Source of the DNA: Actinomadura rupiterrae
Lineage (GTDB): Bacteria; Actinomycetota; Actinomycetes; Streptosporangiales; Streptosporangiaceae
Length of the DNA: 64,000 nucleotides
NCBI RefSeq assembly: GCF_024172125.1
Contig: NZ_JAMZEA010000006.1
Location: forward strand, 124,001 to 188,000
Reading direction: 5' to 3'
A model generated the notes under the pieces. That model saw nothing but the letters and a program-made list of their open reading frames with translations, ran no database searches and was not told where the DNA came from. A program made the position numbers and the translations under genes. The stretch's first letter is position 1; the number at the start of each line of letters is the position of its first letter. This document shows positions 1 to 8,276 of this stretch, piece by piece.

Positions 1-780
1 GCGACCGTCCTGGCCGTGCTGGTCGCCGGCGCGCTGATCGCGCTCGCGCTGCGGCAGTTCGCCGACAACGGCCAGCTGGCCGCCGACCGGTGGCGCCCGT
101 ACGGGACGTGGCCGATGTGGCGGTACCTGCTGGAGGGCCTGCGGTCCACCGTGCAGGCGGCCGCCATGGCGATCGCGCTGGCCGGGACCGCGGGCGTCGT
201 GCTCGCGCTCGGCCGGGTCTCGCCGTCCCGGTGGCTGCGCATCCCGGCCGGCGCGTACGTGGAGATCGTCCGGACGGTCCCGGCGCTGCTGCTGGTCTAC
301 GTCGTGCTGTTCGCGCTCCCCCGCTACGGCCTGGACCTGCCGCTGTTCTGGAAGCTCGTGGTGCCGCTGTCGGTGTCCAACGCCGCCGCGTTCGCCGAGA
401 TCTTCCGGGCCGGCATCCGGTCGGTGGAGCGCGGGCAGCTGGAGGCGGGCCTCGCGCTCGGCCTCACCCGCGGCCGGGCGATGCGGCTGGTCGTCCTGCC
501 GCAGGCCGCGCGGCGGGTGCTGCCGTCGCTGGTCAGCCAGTCCGTGGGCGTCCTGAAGGACACCTCGCTCGGCTTCGTCGTCAGCTACGCCGAGCTGCTC
601 TACAGCGGCAAGGTGCTGGCGAACTACAACCACCTGCTGATCCAGACCTACCTGGTGATCGCGCTGGTGTACCTGGTCATCAACGCGTCGCTGGCCAAGC
701 TCGCGCGGACGCTGGAGGCGCGGCAGCGGACCCGCCCGTCGCGGTCCGTGCGGCAGGCCGTCCCCACGGCACAACCCTGA
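1..780 (+). CDS. Amino-acid ABC transporter permease (GluD/HisM type), 5' partial
   Basis: The frame is open from base 1, so the true start lies outside the window; GTG at 16 is only an internal candidate. The product is an inner-membrane permease of the polar amino-acid uptake family. It shows about five hydrophobic segments and the cytoplasmic EAA loop that docks on the ATPase (EAGLALGLTRGRAMRL, then LPQA). The family moves glutamate, glutamine, aspartate or similar substrates. The stop TGA shares its last base with an ATG, and the asparaginase gene follows at once, so the transporter and an amide-hydrolysing enzyme are probably co-transcribed. That suggests asparagine/glutamine or their acids as substrate, an inference from context. 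The partner permease, binding protein and ATPase would lie upstream of the window. Confidence 0.88.
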   Translation, partial: ATVLAVLVAGALIALALRQFADNGQLAADRWRPYGTWPMWRYLLEGLRSTVQAAAMAIALAGTAGVVLALGRVSPSRWLRIPAGAYVEIVRTVPALLLVYVVLFALPRYGLDLPLFWKLVVPLSVSNAAAFAEIFRAGIRSVERGQLEAGLALGLTRGRAMRLVVLPQAARRVLPSLVSQSVGVLKDTSLGFVVSYAELLYSGKVLANYNHLLIQTYLVIALVYLVINASLAKLARTLEARQRTRPSRSVRQAVPTAQP

Positions 781-791
781 TGAGGAAACCG

Positions 792-1736
792 ATGTACGAA
801 GTGCTGGCCGAAGTCGTCCGCAACGGCTTCGTGGAGAGCCGCCACTACGGCAGCGTCGTGGGGATCGCCCCGGACGGGTCCGTCGGCTACGCGCGCGGCG
901 AGGTGGACGAGACCGTCCTGCCGCGCTCGACGACCAAGCCGTTCCAGGCGGTCGCGTGCCTCGCGGCGGGCGCGCCGCTGTCCGGCGAGCGGCTCGCGAT
1001 CGCCGCGGGCAGCCACACCGGCGAGGACTTCCACGTCAAGGCGGTCGAGGCGATCCTCGCGGACGCCGGTCTCGGCGTGGACGCGCTGCGATGCCCGCCG
1101 GACTGGCCGGAGGACGCGCCCACCCGGACGGCGCTGATCAGGGCGGGCGAGAGCGAGTCGCGCGTCCGGATGAACTGCTCGGGCAAGCACGCCGCGATGC
1201 TCGCCGCCAGCGCCGCCAACGGCCGGCCGACCGGGAACTACCTCGACCCCGGCCATCCGGTCCAGCGCGAGGTCGCGCGGATCATGGCCGAGGCGGCGGG
1301 CGAGGAGCCCTCGCCCGTCGCGGTCGACGGCTGCGGCGCGCCGCTGTTCGGCCTCACCCTGACCGGCCTCGCCCGCGCGATGGTCACCCTCGTCCGCGCG
1401 GACGGCCCGTACCGCGCGGTCGCGGACGCCATGCGCGCGCACCCCGAGTACGTCGGCGGAACCGGCCACGCCAACACCGAGTTCATGCGGCTGCTGCCCG
1501 GCTGCGTCGCCAAGGGCGGCGCCGAGGGCGTGCTGGTCGCCGCCACCGCGGAGGGCGCCGCCGTCGCCGTGAAGGTCATCGACGGCAGCCCCCGCGCCAC
1601 CACCGCCATCGCGCTGCGCGCGCTCGCCGCGCTCGGCGCCGACACCGCGGGCGCCGCGCCGCTCGGCGCCGTCCCCGTCCTCGGCGGCGGACGTCCCGTC
1701 GGCGAGATCCGCACGACCCCGGAAGGACACCTGTGA
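792..1736 (+). CDS. L-asparaginase, Asparaginase_II family (Rhizobium-type)
   Basis: A 314-residue protein of the zinc-containing, Rhizobium etli-type asparaginase family, which hydrolyses L-asparagine to aspartate and ammonia. It is unrelated to the E. coli enzymes. Visible family residues are the Ser-x-x-Lys pair (S46/K49 in RSTTKPFQ), Cys129 and Lys132 in NCSGKHAAML, and Cys181 in VDGCGAPLF, corresponding to the known Ser-Lys dyad and the Cys/Lys/Cys zinc site. I chose ATG 792 because GAGGA sits 5-6 bases upstream. ATG 780, overlapping the permease stop, would add four residues (MRKP). No signal peptide is seen, so it is cytoplasmic. Its stop overlaps the GTG start of cutC. Cotranscription with the amino-acid permease fits an asparagine uptake and use unit. 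Confidence 0.9.
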   Translation: MYEVLAEVVRNGFVESRHYGSVVGIAPDGSVGYARGEVDETVLPRSTTKPFQAVACLAAGAPLSGERLAIAAGSHTGEDFHVKAVEAILADAGLGVDALRCPPDWPEDAPTRTALIRAGESESRVRMNCSGKHAAMLAASAANGRPTGNYLDPGHPVQREVARIMAEAAGEEPSPVAVDGCGAPLFGLTLTGLARAMVTLVRADGPYRAVADAMRAHPEYVGGTGHANTEFMRLLPGCVAKGGAEGVLVAATAEGAAVAVKVIDGSPRATTAIALRALAALGADTAGAAPLGAVPVLGGGRPVGEIRTTPEGHL

Positions 1737-2494
1737 GCCCGACCCGCGAGACGAGCCTGACCCACGAGATCTGCATCGACAGCGTCGAGGGCGCCATCGC
1801 GGCCGAGAAGGCGGGGGCCGGCCGCGTGGAGCTGTGCGCGGCGCTGTTCGACGGCGGGCTCACGCCCACGCTGGGCACGGTCCGCGCGGCGCTCGCCGCG
1901 GTGGCCTCGATCCGGGTGCACGTCATCATCCGCCCGCGCGGCGGCGACTTCATCTTCGACGAGCACGAGATCGCGGCGATGGAGCACGACGTCCGGCTCG
2001 TCCGCGAGGCGGGGGCGCACGGCGTCGTGATCGGCGCGCTGACGCCGGCGGGCGAGATCGACCGCCCGGTCACCGAGCGGCTGATGGACGCGGCCGGCGA
2101 CCTGTCGGTCACCTTCCACCGCGCCTTCGACATGGCCGCCGACCCGTTCGCCGCGCTGGACACGCTGATCGACCTCGGCGTGCACCGCGTCCTCACCTCC
2201 GGGCAGGACACCAGCGCGCTGGAGGGCGCGCCGCTGATCGCCGAACTGGTCCGGCGCGCGGGCGACCGGATCGTGATCATGCCCGGCGGCGGGATCACCG
2301 ATCGGAACGTCGCGCGGGTCGTCGCGGAAACCGGCGCGCGGGAGATCCATTTCGCCGCGCTCGCGCCCGAGGACAGCCCCGCCGTGCACCGCAACCCGTA
2401 CCCGTTCATGGGCGGTGAGCTGCGCCGACCCGAGTACGAGCGGCTGGTCACCAGCGGCGCCGGAATCGGCGCTGTGATCCGCGCCGCAGGCTGA
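1733..2494 (+). CDS. cutC: CutC family protein
   Basis: A 253-residue TIM-barrel protein of the CutC family. Family features include the N-terminal EICIDSVEGAIAAEKAGA segment, AGRVELCAALFDGGLTPTLG, the barrel strand VHVIIRPRGGDF, and near the C-terminus IVIMPGGGI. CutC was first linked to copper tolerance in E. coli, but the biochemical role remains unsettled, so copper homeostasis is a label and not a finding here. GTG 1733 overlaps the TGA of the asparaginase gene by four bases (GTGA), so the two are translationally coupled. The next gene is about 95 bp downstream behind an AT-rich TATATGAT stretch that could hold its own promoter. Confidence 0.88.
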   Translation: MSPTRETSLTHEICIDSVEGAIAAEKAGAGRVELCAALFDGGLTPTLGTVRAALAAVASIRVHVIIRPRGGDFIFDEHEIAAMEHDVRLVREAGAHGVVIGALTPAGEIDRPVTERLMDAAGDLSVTFHRAFDMAADPFAALDTLIDLGVHRVLTSGQDTSALEGAPLIAELVRRAGDRIVIMPGGGITDRNVARVVAETGAREIHFAALAPEDSPAVHRNPYPFMGGELRRPEYERLVTSGAGIGAVIRAAG

Positions 2495-2588
2495 GGAAAC
2501 GGCCGGGCAGCCGATATATGATCATTTCTCACGCGCCCGCATATCGCTCGGCAACATGATCGGTAAAGTCCACGAGGGAGGCCGCGCG

Positions 2589-3413
2589 ATGGAAGACGAG
2601 CCGCGCCGCGACGACCGCGGCCCCGCCGCCCGCGCCCGGGTGCCGCTGGGCCGGCCCACCGCCGCCCGGATGTACGACGAGGCGCTCGGCGGCAAGGACC
2701 ACTACGCCGTCGACCGCGAGGCGAACGCCCGGCTGTACGCCGCCATCGGCGAGCGCCGGGTGCGCGACACCGCGATGGAGAACCGCCGGTTCCTCGGCCG
2801 CGCGGTGGAGTACCTGGCGCGCGAGTGCGGCGTCCGGCAGTTCCTGGACGTCGGGTCCGGCCTGCCGACGGTGCGCAACACGCACCAGATCGCCAAGGAG
2901 GCCGACCCGAGCGCCCGCGTGGTCTACGTGGACATCGACCCGATCGTCGCGGTGCACGGGCGCGCCCTGCTGGCCAACGACGACACCAGGATCGTCACCG
3001 CCGACATGCGCGAGCCCGAGACCGTCCTGGACGACCCGGAGCTGAACGAGCTGCTCGACTTCGACGAGCCGGTGGCGGTGCTGTTCGTGGCCGTCTTCCA
3101 CTTCACCACCGACGAGGACGACCCGGGCCGGATCGTCCGCGCGTTCCGCGAGCGCCAGGCGCCCGGCTCGTACGTGTCGATCTCGCACCTGTGCGCGGAC
3201 GGCATGAGCGAGCCGGAGCGGCAGGGCTGGTACGACGGCTTCGACGGCGCGACCGTCCCGCTCGTGCTGCGCTCCGAGCCGGAGGTCGCCAAGCTGTTCG
3301 ACGGGTACGAGCTGGTGGAGCCGGGCCTGGTCCCGCCTTGGCAATGGCGCCCGACCGACGACCTGTCGCCGCGCACCAGGTCCCTGCTCGGCGGCGTGGG
3401 CCGTCTGACCTGA
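2589..3413 (+). CDS. SAM-dependent methyltransferase, DUF574/Methyltransf_19 type
   Basis: A 274-residue protein of the actinobacterial family formerly called DUF574. Diagnostic parts are RPTAARMYDEALGGKDHYAVD near residue 20, the SAM-binding strand FLDVGSGLPT, the acidic loop VVYVDIDPIV, and the C-terminal PPWQWRP. No substrate is established for most members. ATG 2589 is preferred over the in-frame ATG 2556 because GAGGGAGG lies seven bases upstream of it. The gene appears to stand alone: cutC ends 95 bp before it and the next gene starts 137 bp after it. Function is inferred from the fold only. Confidence 0.85.
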   Translation: MEDEPRRDDRGPAARARVPLGRPTAARMYDEALGGKDHYAVDREANARLYAAIGERRVRDTAMENRRFLGRAVEYLARECGVRQFLDVGSGLPTVRNTHQIAKEADPSARVVYVDIDPIVAVHGRALLANDDTRIVTADMREPETVLDDPELNELLDFDEPVAVLFVAVFHFTTDEDDPGRIVRAFRERQAPGSYVSISHLCADGMSEPERQGWYDGFDGATVPLVLRSEPEVAKLFDGYELVEPGLVPPWQWRPTDDLSPRTRSLLGGVGRLT

Positions 3414-3549
3414 CAGGACTCGCCGCGACGGGCGTCATCGCAACCGAAACGGTGTCCTGTCCGTCCAAACCGTGATCAAGTAAGGCGACGAGCGGCGGGC
3501 GGCGCGCGTGCCGCCTCCGGAGTGCCTCATCACGGGAGCGTGAAGCGCC

Positions 3550-5700
3550 TTGGTGGACGCGGTTCCAGAGCCGGAGGAGGGCGTCGCGCCCGCGAGCCCG
3601 CCGCGCGTGGACGCGGGCGGGCTGCTGCCGGTGGCGGGCCTGCTCGGACGGCTGCTGCGGACCGGGCTGGCGGGCGCCTCGCTGCCCGTCCTGCTCGGAG
3701 TGGTCGTGGCGCAGGTCGCCGGCGCCGCGATCGCGCTCGCGCTCATTGGGGACGGCGGATACATCGTCAACGGTCAGCCGCGTCCGTCGTCGGTGTCGTC
3801 CGGGCTGGTCGTCGGGCTGTGCGCCGTGCTGGTCGCGCTGCTGGCCGTGCAGGTGTTCGCGGCGAGCGCGGTCAGCGTGATCTCGGCGGGCCTGCTGCTC
3901 GGACGGCCGGTCTCGGCGCGGGCGGCGCTCGGGCGCGTGGCGCGCCGCGCGGTCGCCCTGGCGGTCGTCGGGGCGGGGCTCCTGCTGCTGAGCGCCGGGA
4001 TCGTGGTGGCGTACGCCGTCGCGTGGTCGGCGAGCGGGTTCCGGCTGGTCGGGTTGGTCGTCGCGCTGGCGGGCGTCCTGCTGCTCGGCTGGCTGCTGCT
4101 GGTACCGGCCGTCGTGGTGCTGGAGGACGCCGGCCCGCGCCGCGCCCTCGTCCGGACGTGGGAGATCGTGCGGCTGCGGCGGACGCGGACCTCCTGGCAT
4201 CTCGGCGTCTTCGCCGTCGCGGTTCCGGTGCTGGTGGGGTGGGGGCTCGGCGAGGCTGCGCGGCTTGCCGGGGGCGCTCTCTCTATGGTCCTCGGCGCGG
4301 CCGCGTTCGCGGTGGCGGGGATGGTGGCGGTCCTGATGCAGGGCGCGGCTCCGGCGATCATCGCGTTGGACGGCTGGTACTCCGCGTCCGCCGAAGGCAA
4401 GGACCAGCGGCGTCCGATGGAGCCGCAGGTCACGGCCGGCATGCTGCCGCCATCGCCCGCGCCGCGGCGAACCCGGCCCGTGGTGGCGGGTGGGCTGCTG
4501 GTCGCGGCGGTCGCGCTGCCAGGGCTGCTCCTCCAGGGGCTCCTCACCCTCAACCCGTTCGGCATGCCGAGCGTGACCGACCACGTGGTCAAAGCCGTGA
4601 GCGCACAATCGTGGCTGCTGGTGACCGGCGGGGACCGTCCGCTGGTTTTCGCACCGCGCCTCGCCCGGTATTCGGTGCACGCCTGCACCGACCAGCCCTG
4701 CACCCGCACCCGGCAGGTCGGCGGTGACCGTTTCCTCCAGCCATGGATGGACGCGGCGGAACTCCCGGACGGCTCGGTCGCGGTCGCCGCGTGGCTCGAC
4801 GGCAAGGACGAGTCGCTGCGGCTGGTCCGCTGCGACGGCCACAGTTGCCCGACCTTGCAGAACGCCCCGCCGTTGCGGAGCAATCCGCCGCTGACCTCCG
4901 GCCTCGCGCGCCACCTGTGGGTCTCCGTGGCCCCTTCCGGTCCGGGCGTCGCGGTCGCGGCGGTGGACCGGAACAAGGCCGCCGGCGGATCGATCGACCT
5001 GCACCTCCTGAAGTGCGAGCGCCTCCCCTGCGCGTCCCCGGTCACCGCGGGCGTCGTCACGGTGCCGTCCAATGCGGAGGAGGGGCTTTGGGCGCACCCG
5101 CTCGCCGTCGCGACGGGCCGTGGCGGACGTCCCGTGGCCGCCTTCCAGGACCTCGCACGCGGCGACCTCTACTTCGCCGCGTGCACCACCACGTCCTGCC
5201 CGGCCACGGCGACGCGCCTGGTCAGCGGCGGTACAGGTGGCGCCCCGTCCGACGAGTTCAGCAGCGCGCGGGACGGCGGCGTGAGCGTTGTCGTCCCGCC
5301 CGACGACAGGCCGCTGATCGCCTACCGGGACGGCCATACGGGCACCGCTCGCCTGCTCCGCTGCCGGACGCCCGCGTGCCCGGCGGCCGACCCCATTGGT
5401 CTCGGCGACGCCGGGAGCCGTTTCGCGCCGTCGATGGCCCTCGGGCCGGACGGCCTGCCGGTGATCGCCACCTACGGGCCGTCCGGCCACGCGGTGACCG
5501 TCATCGCCTGCCGCACCGCGGACTGCGCGCGGCGGACCACGTCCCGGATCGCCGCGAACCGCGGGACCCCCGGCCCGATGGACCTCGCGGTCGGGCGCAA
5601 CGGCCGTCCGCGGGTCCTCTGGTACGGCCGCTCTCCCGGCGCGGACGGCTTCCGCCTACACCTGACCACCTGCCGCCACGCGCGCTGCGACGCCGGCTGA
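3550..5700 (+). CDS. Polytopic membrane protein with a seven-repeat C-x4-C extracytoplasmic domain
   Basis: A 716-residue protein I cannot assign to a characterised family. Residues 1-290 hold about six hydrophobic segments in the arrangement of the membrane domain seen in glycerophosphoryl-diester phosphodiesterase-like proteins. One more helix follows (VVAGGLLVAAVALPGLLLQG), then a soluble domain of about 370 residues. That domain carries seven copies of a C-x4-C pair: Cys 379/384, 428/433, 489/494, 545/550, 605/610, 654/659 and 708/713. Each pair follows a strand-like L-x-x-C stretch and is followed by a segment such as GRPVAAFQD, GLPVIATY or GRPRVLWY. The regular 49-61-residue spacing suggests a seven-bladed propeller with one disulfide-like pair per blade. 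TTG 3550 or GTG 3553 could start it. It is convergent with the ureohydrolase gene. Confidence 0.75.
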   Translation: MVDAVPEPEEGVAPASPPRVDAGGLLPVAGLLGRLLRTGLAGASLPVLLGVVVAQVAGAAIALALIGDGGYIVNGQPRPSSVSSGLVVGLCAVLVALLAVQVFAASAVSVISAGLLLGRPVSARAALGRVARRAVALAVVGAGLLLLSAGIVVAYAVAWSASGFRLVGLVVALAGVLLLGWLLLVPAVVVLEDAGPRRALVRTWEIVRLRRTRTSWHLGVFAVAVPVLVGWGLGEAARLAGGALSMVLGAAAFAVAGMVAVLMQGAAPAIIALDGWYSASAEGKDQRRPMEPQVTAGMLPPSPAPRRTRPVVAGGLLVAAVALPGLLLQGLLTLNPFGMPSVTDHVVKAVSAQSWLLVTGGDRPLVFAPRLARYSVHACTDQPCTRTRQVGGDRFLQPWMDAAELPDGSVAVAAWLDGKDESLRLVRCDGHSCPTLQNAPPLRSNPPLTSGLARHLWVSVAPSGPGVAVAAVDRNKAAGGSIDLHLLKCERLPCASPVTAGVVTVPSNAEEGLWAHPLAVATGRGGRPVAAFQDLARGDLYFAACTTTSCPATATRLVSGGTGGAPSDEFSSARDGGVSVVVPPDDRPLIAYRDGHTGTARLLRCRTPACPAADPIGLGDAGSRFAPSMALGPDGLPVIATYGPSGHAVTVIACRTADCARRTTSRIAANRGTPGPMDLAVGRNGRPRVLWYGRSPGADGFRLHLTTCRHARCDAG

Positions 5701-5709
5701 GTCGAGGGG

Positions 5710-6753
5710 CTATGACTCCGGGTCGGGGGCGGTTCCTCGTCCTTCGAGGAGGGGTCGCCGCGGGTCCCAGGTCGTGCCGTCGCGGGCGTCGCGGCGGCGG
5801 CGCGCGATGCCCGACAGCGCCTCCAGGACGACCCGGTTGGCCAGCGCGGACGTGATGTCCGCGTGGTCATAGGGCGGCGACACCTCCACCACGTCGATCC
5901 CGGCGACCGGAAGCTCGTAGGCGATGCGGCGGACGGCGTCCAGGAGCTGCCGCGCCGTGAGGCCGCCCGGCTCGGGCGTGCCGGTCCCCGGTGCGTGGCC
6001 GGGATCGCAGACGTCGATGTCGACCGAGAGGAAGACGCCGTCGCACTCGTCCGTCGCGATCGCGAACGCCTCGGTCAGGCACTCGTCCAGGCCGCGCGCG
6101 ACGATCTCGGTCATCTCGTAGGAGCGCATGCCCTGCCCGGCCATCCACGCGAGCGTCTCCGGGCCCGGCCAGTAGCCGCGGAGGCCGAGCTGGAGGAAGC
6201 GGTCGCCGCGCAGCGCGCCGGACTCGATCAGGCGGCGCATCGGCTGCCCGTGGCCGACGAGCGAGCCGAACTCCACGTCGCCCGTGTCGGCGTGCGCGTC
6301 GAAGTGGATCATCGAGACGCGGCCCTGGCCGAGGTGCTGGGCGACGCCCGCCGCGTCCGGCCACGCGATCGTGTGGTCGCCGCCCAGGACCAGCGGGATC
6401 GCGCCGTTCGCCGTGACCGCGTGGACGGCCTCCTGGAGATCGCGGACGGAGCGCTCGGCGTCGCCCGAGTACATCTCGACGTCGCCGGCGTCGTACACGG
6501 TCAGGTCGCCCCGCAGGCCGTCCACCCGGAGCGCGAGGGACGGGCGCGACCCGTCCTGCGGCAGGTAGCAGGTCTGCCGGATGTACTGCGGGCCGAACCG
6601 GGTGCCGGGCCGGTGGGACGTGCCGCCGTCGAACGGCGCGCCGAGGATCACCACGTCCGCACCGGCGTAACTGGACGGCTCGGACCAGGTGCAGCGCGGG
6701 ACGCCGAGGAAGGTGATGTCGGGGCCGAACTGCGGGCCGTACCGTTCCGGCAT
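5710..6753 (-). CDS. Ureohydrolase (agmatinase/guanidinobutyrase-like)
   Basis: A 347-residue manganese-dependent ureohydrolase of the arginase/agmatinase superfamily, which removes urea from a guanidino compound. Metal ligands are clear: His127 in GGDHT, Asp152/His154/Asp156 in HFDAHADTGD, and Asp245/Asp247 in SVDIDVCDP. The N-terminal FLGVPRCTWSEPSSYAGADVVILGAPFD-type segment resembles agmatinases and guanidinobutyrases more than true arginases, but the substrate cannot be fixed from sequence. ATG 6753 was chosen because GGAGG precedes it by five bases; an in-frame ATG at 6765 lacks this. The gene lies 26 bp behind the NCS1 permease gene, so permease and hydrolase probably import and degrade the same nitrogen compound under the divergent TetR. 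Confidence 0.87.
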   Translation of the reverse strand: MPERYGPQFGPDITFLGVPRCTWSEPSSYAGADVVILGAPFDGGTSHRPGTRFGPQYIRQTCYLPQDGSRPSLALRVDGLRGDLTVYDAGDVEMYSGDAERSVRDLQEAVHAVTANGAIPLVLGGDHTIAWPDAAGVAQHLGQGRVSMIHFDAHADTGDVEFGSLVGHGQPMRRLIESGALRGDRFLQLGLRGYWPGPETLAWMAGQGMRSYEMTEIVARGLDECLTEAFAIATDECDGVFLSVDIDVCDPGHAPGTGTPEPGGLTARQLLDAVRRIAYELPVAGIDVVEVSPPYDHADITSALANRVVLEALSGIARRRRDARDGTTWDPRRPLLEGRGTAPDPES

Positions 6754-6779
6754 GAATGCCTCCATGAGTGTCGAAGCCG

Positions 6780-8219
6780 TCAGCGGACGGCGGTGCGGGC
6801 CCGCCGCATGAGCAGGACGTAGAGGGCCGCGGAGATCAGCATTCCCGTGGGGAGGGAGAGATCCACCCCGTCCATGGCCTTGGCGATCTCGCCGGTGTAG
6901 GCCGTGGTGTGCACGCACTGGGACGCGACGGCGGCGCCCGCGAGCAGGGCGACCGCACCGGCGGGGTTGACTCCGCCGATGTACCAGAACGGTCCGCCGC
7001 GGGACTCGACGCCGAGCGCCGGGCCGTCGTAGCGGTTGCGCCGCAGCAGGATGTCGGCTGCGTAGATCGCCATGCTGGGGCCGAGGAGCACGACCATGAC
7101 CTGCAGCATGTTGTTGACGGTGTCGAGGAAGTTCGAGATCAGCAGCGCGTACAGGGTGAGGGCGAGGCCGAGCGTGCCGTCCAGCGCGACGCTGCGGGAG
7201 CGGCGCAGGCGCAGCCCGACCGCCTGGAGGGCGAGGCCGGAGCTGTAGGCCGTCATGGCGTTGTTGGCGATGGTGCCGACGATGACCGAGAGCAGGAACA
7301 CCGGCTCGAACCAGTCCGGCAGGACCGCCGCCAGCGAGACCTGCGGGTCGGTCATGTCGACGGCGGTGCCCGCGATCGTGCCGAGCGCGGTGAACAGCAC
7401 CGACGGGACGAACGCGCCCACCGCCGTCCAGCCCGCGACGGCCTTCGCCGAGGTGGTGCGCGGCAGGTAGCGGGAGAAGTCGGCGCTGTTGCTGTAGGAC
7501 AGCGGCCCGGACGCGACGAGCGCGAGCCCGGCGGTGGCGGCGGCCCAGAGCGCCGATCCGTGCAGCGGGTGCTCCGGGCGGTAGTCCCAGTGCGCGTGCC
7601 CGAGGACGTACCAGGCGAGGACGGCGAACGCGGCGGTCAGCGCCCAGGTCATCAGGGGGTACAGCCGCACGATGGTCGCGTGCCCGTAGACGCTGATGGC
7701 GAGCGTCGCGACCGCGATCGCCGCGGTCGTCGCGACCTTGACGGGCGTGGTGACGTGCACGCCGAGGTCGCCGAGCAGGGCGAACGCGGCGAGCGCGGCC
7801 GCCGCCCAGTTCAGCGCGACGTAGCAGACCGAGACGAACCAGCCGTTGACCAGGACGTTGATCCGGTTGCCCCGGATCCCGTACACCGCCCGCGTGATCA
7901 CCTCGCTGGGCGCGCCCGCGGCCGGGCCGCTGGCGGCGAGCAGCCCGACCAGCAGCCAGAACGCGTTGCCCGCGACGACCAGCGCGAGCGCCTGCCACAG
8001 GCCCAGCCCCATGAGCACCAGCGCGCCGCCGACGACCAGGGCCAGGTAGCTGACGCTCGGCGCGGCCCACACGGCGAACAGCTCGCGCGGGCGGCCGTGG
8101 CGCTCGTCGTCGGGGACGTGGTCGATGCCGCGGACCTCGACGCGTCCGGCGCGGTCGGGCGGGGTGGCCGCGCCGCCCGGCGGGGCGTCGTCCAGGGGGT
8201 CTGGAATCGTGGATGCCAT
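6780..8219 (-). CDS. NCS1-family permease (cytosine/purine/allantoin type)
   Basis: A 479-residue integral membrane protein with about twelve helices, of the nucleobase:cation symporter-1 family. Family marks include the early GRPRELFAVWAAPSVSYLAL segment, TRAVYGIRGN, the helix-6 segment GPLSYSNSADFSRYLP, and LGPSMAIYAADI. NCS1 carriers take up cytosine, purines, allantoin, hydantoins or thiamine precursors. Here the gene is cotranscribed with a ureohydrolase, so an amidine- or guanidine-bearing nitrogen source is a reasonable but unproven substrate. Its start is 54-57 bp from the divergent TetR gene, with a perfect 7-bp inverted repeat between them. Confidence 0.88.
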   Translation of the reverse strand: MASTIPDPLDDAPPGGAATPPDRAGRVEVRGIDHVPDDERHGRPRELFAVWAAPSVSYLALVVGGALVLMGLGLWQALALVVAGNAFWLLVGLLAASGPAAGAPSEVITRAVYGIRGNRINVLVNGWFVSVCYVALNWAAAALAAFALLGDLGVHVTTPVKVATTAAIAVATLAISVYGHATIVRLYPLMTWALTAAFAVLAWYVLGHAHWDYRPEHPLHGSALWAAATAGLALVASGPLSYSNSADFSRYLPRTTSAKAVAGWTAVGAFVPSVLFTALGTIAGTAVDMTDPQVSLAAVLPDWFEPVFLLSVIVGTIANNAMTAYSSGLALQAVGLRLRRSRSVALDGTLGLALTLYALLISNFLDTVNNMLQVMVVLLGPSMAIYAADILLRRNRYDGPALGVESRGGPFWYIGGVNPAGAVALLAGAAVASQCVHTTAYTGEIAKAMDGVDLSLPTGMLISAALYVLLMRRARTAVR

Positions 8220-8242
8220 ACGGGCTCCTCCGGGGCTTGTTC

Positions 8243-8262
8243 TATTGGTCGCATAACCAATA
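8243..8262. promoter_or_regulatory. Probable TetR operator in the permease/tetR divergent gap
   Basis: TATTGGT (8243-8249) and ACCAATA (8256-8262) form a perfect 7-bp inverted repeat with the 6-bp spacer CGCATA. It lies in the gap of about 55 bp between the NCS1 permease start (8219) and the TetR start (8274/8277). Position and symmetry fit a site through which the TetR represses both directions. The assignment to this regulator is inference. Confidence 0.65.
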
Positions 8263-8276
8263 ACTTGGGAGGCGTG

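Noticed and set aside
956..1732. Upstream extension of the cutC frame
   Set aside because: It is an out-of-frame reading of the asparaginase gene; GTG 1733 gives the normal CutC length.
90..1736. N-terminal extension of the asparaginase frame back to base 90
   Set aside because: It reads the permease gene out of frame and gives Arg/Ala/Gly-rich sequence with no family match; the real start is at 792.
3103..5490. Minus-strand frame of about 795 codons opposite the Cys-repeat membrane protein
   Set aside because: An antisense shadow of a high-GC gene, rich in Arg, Gly and Pro with no domain; the plus-strand protein has clear helices and repeats.
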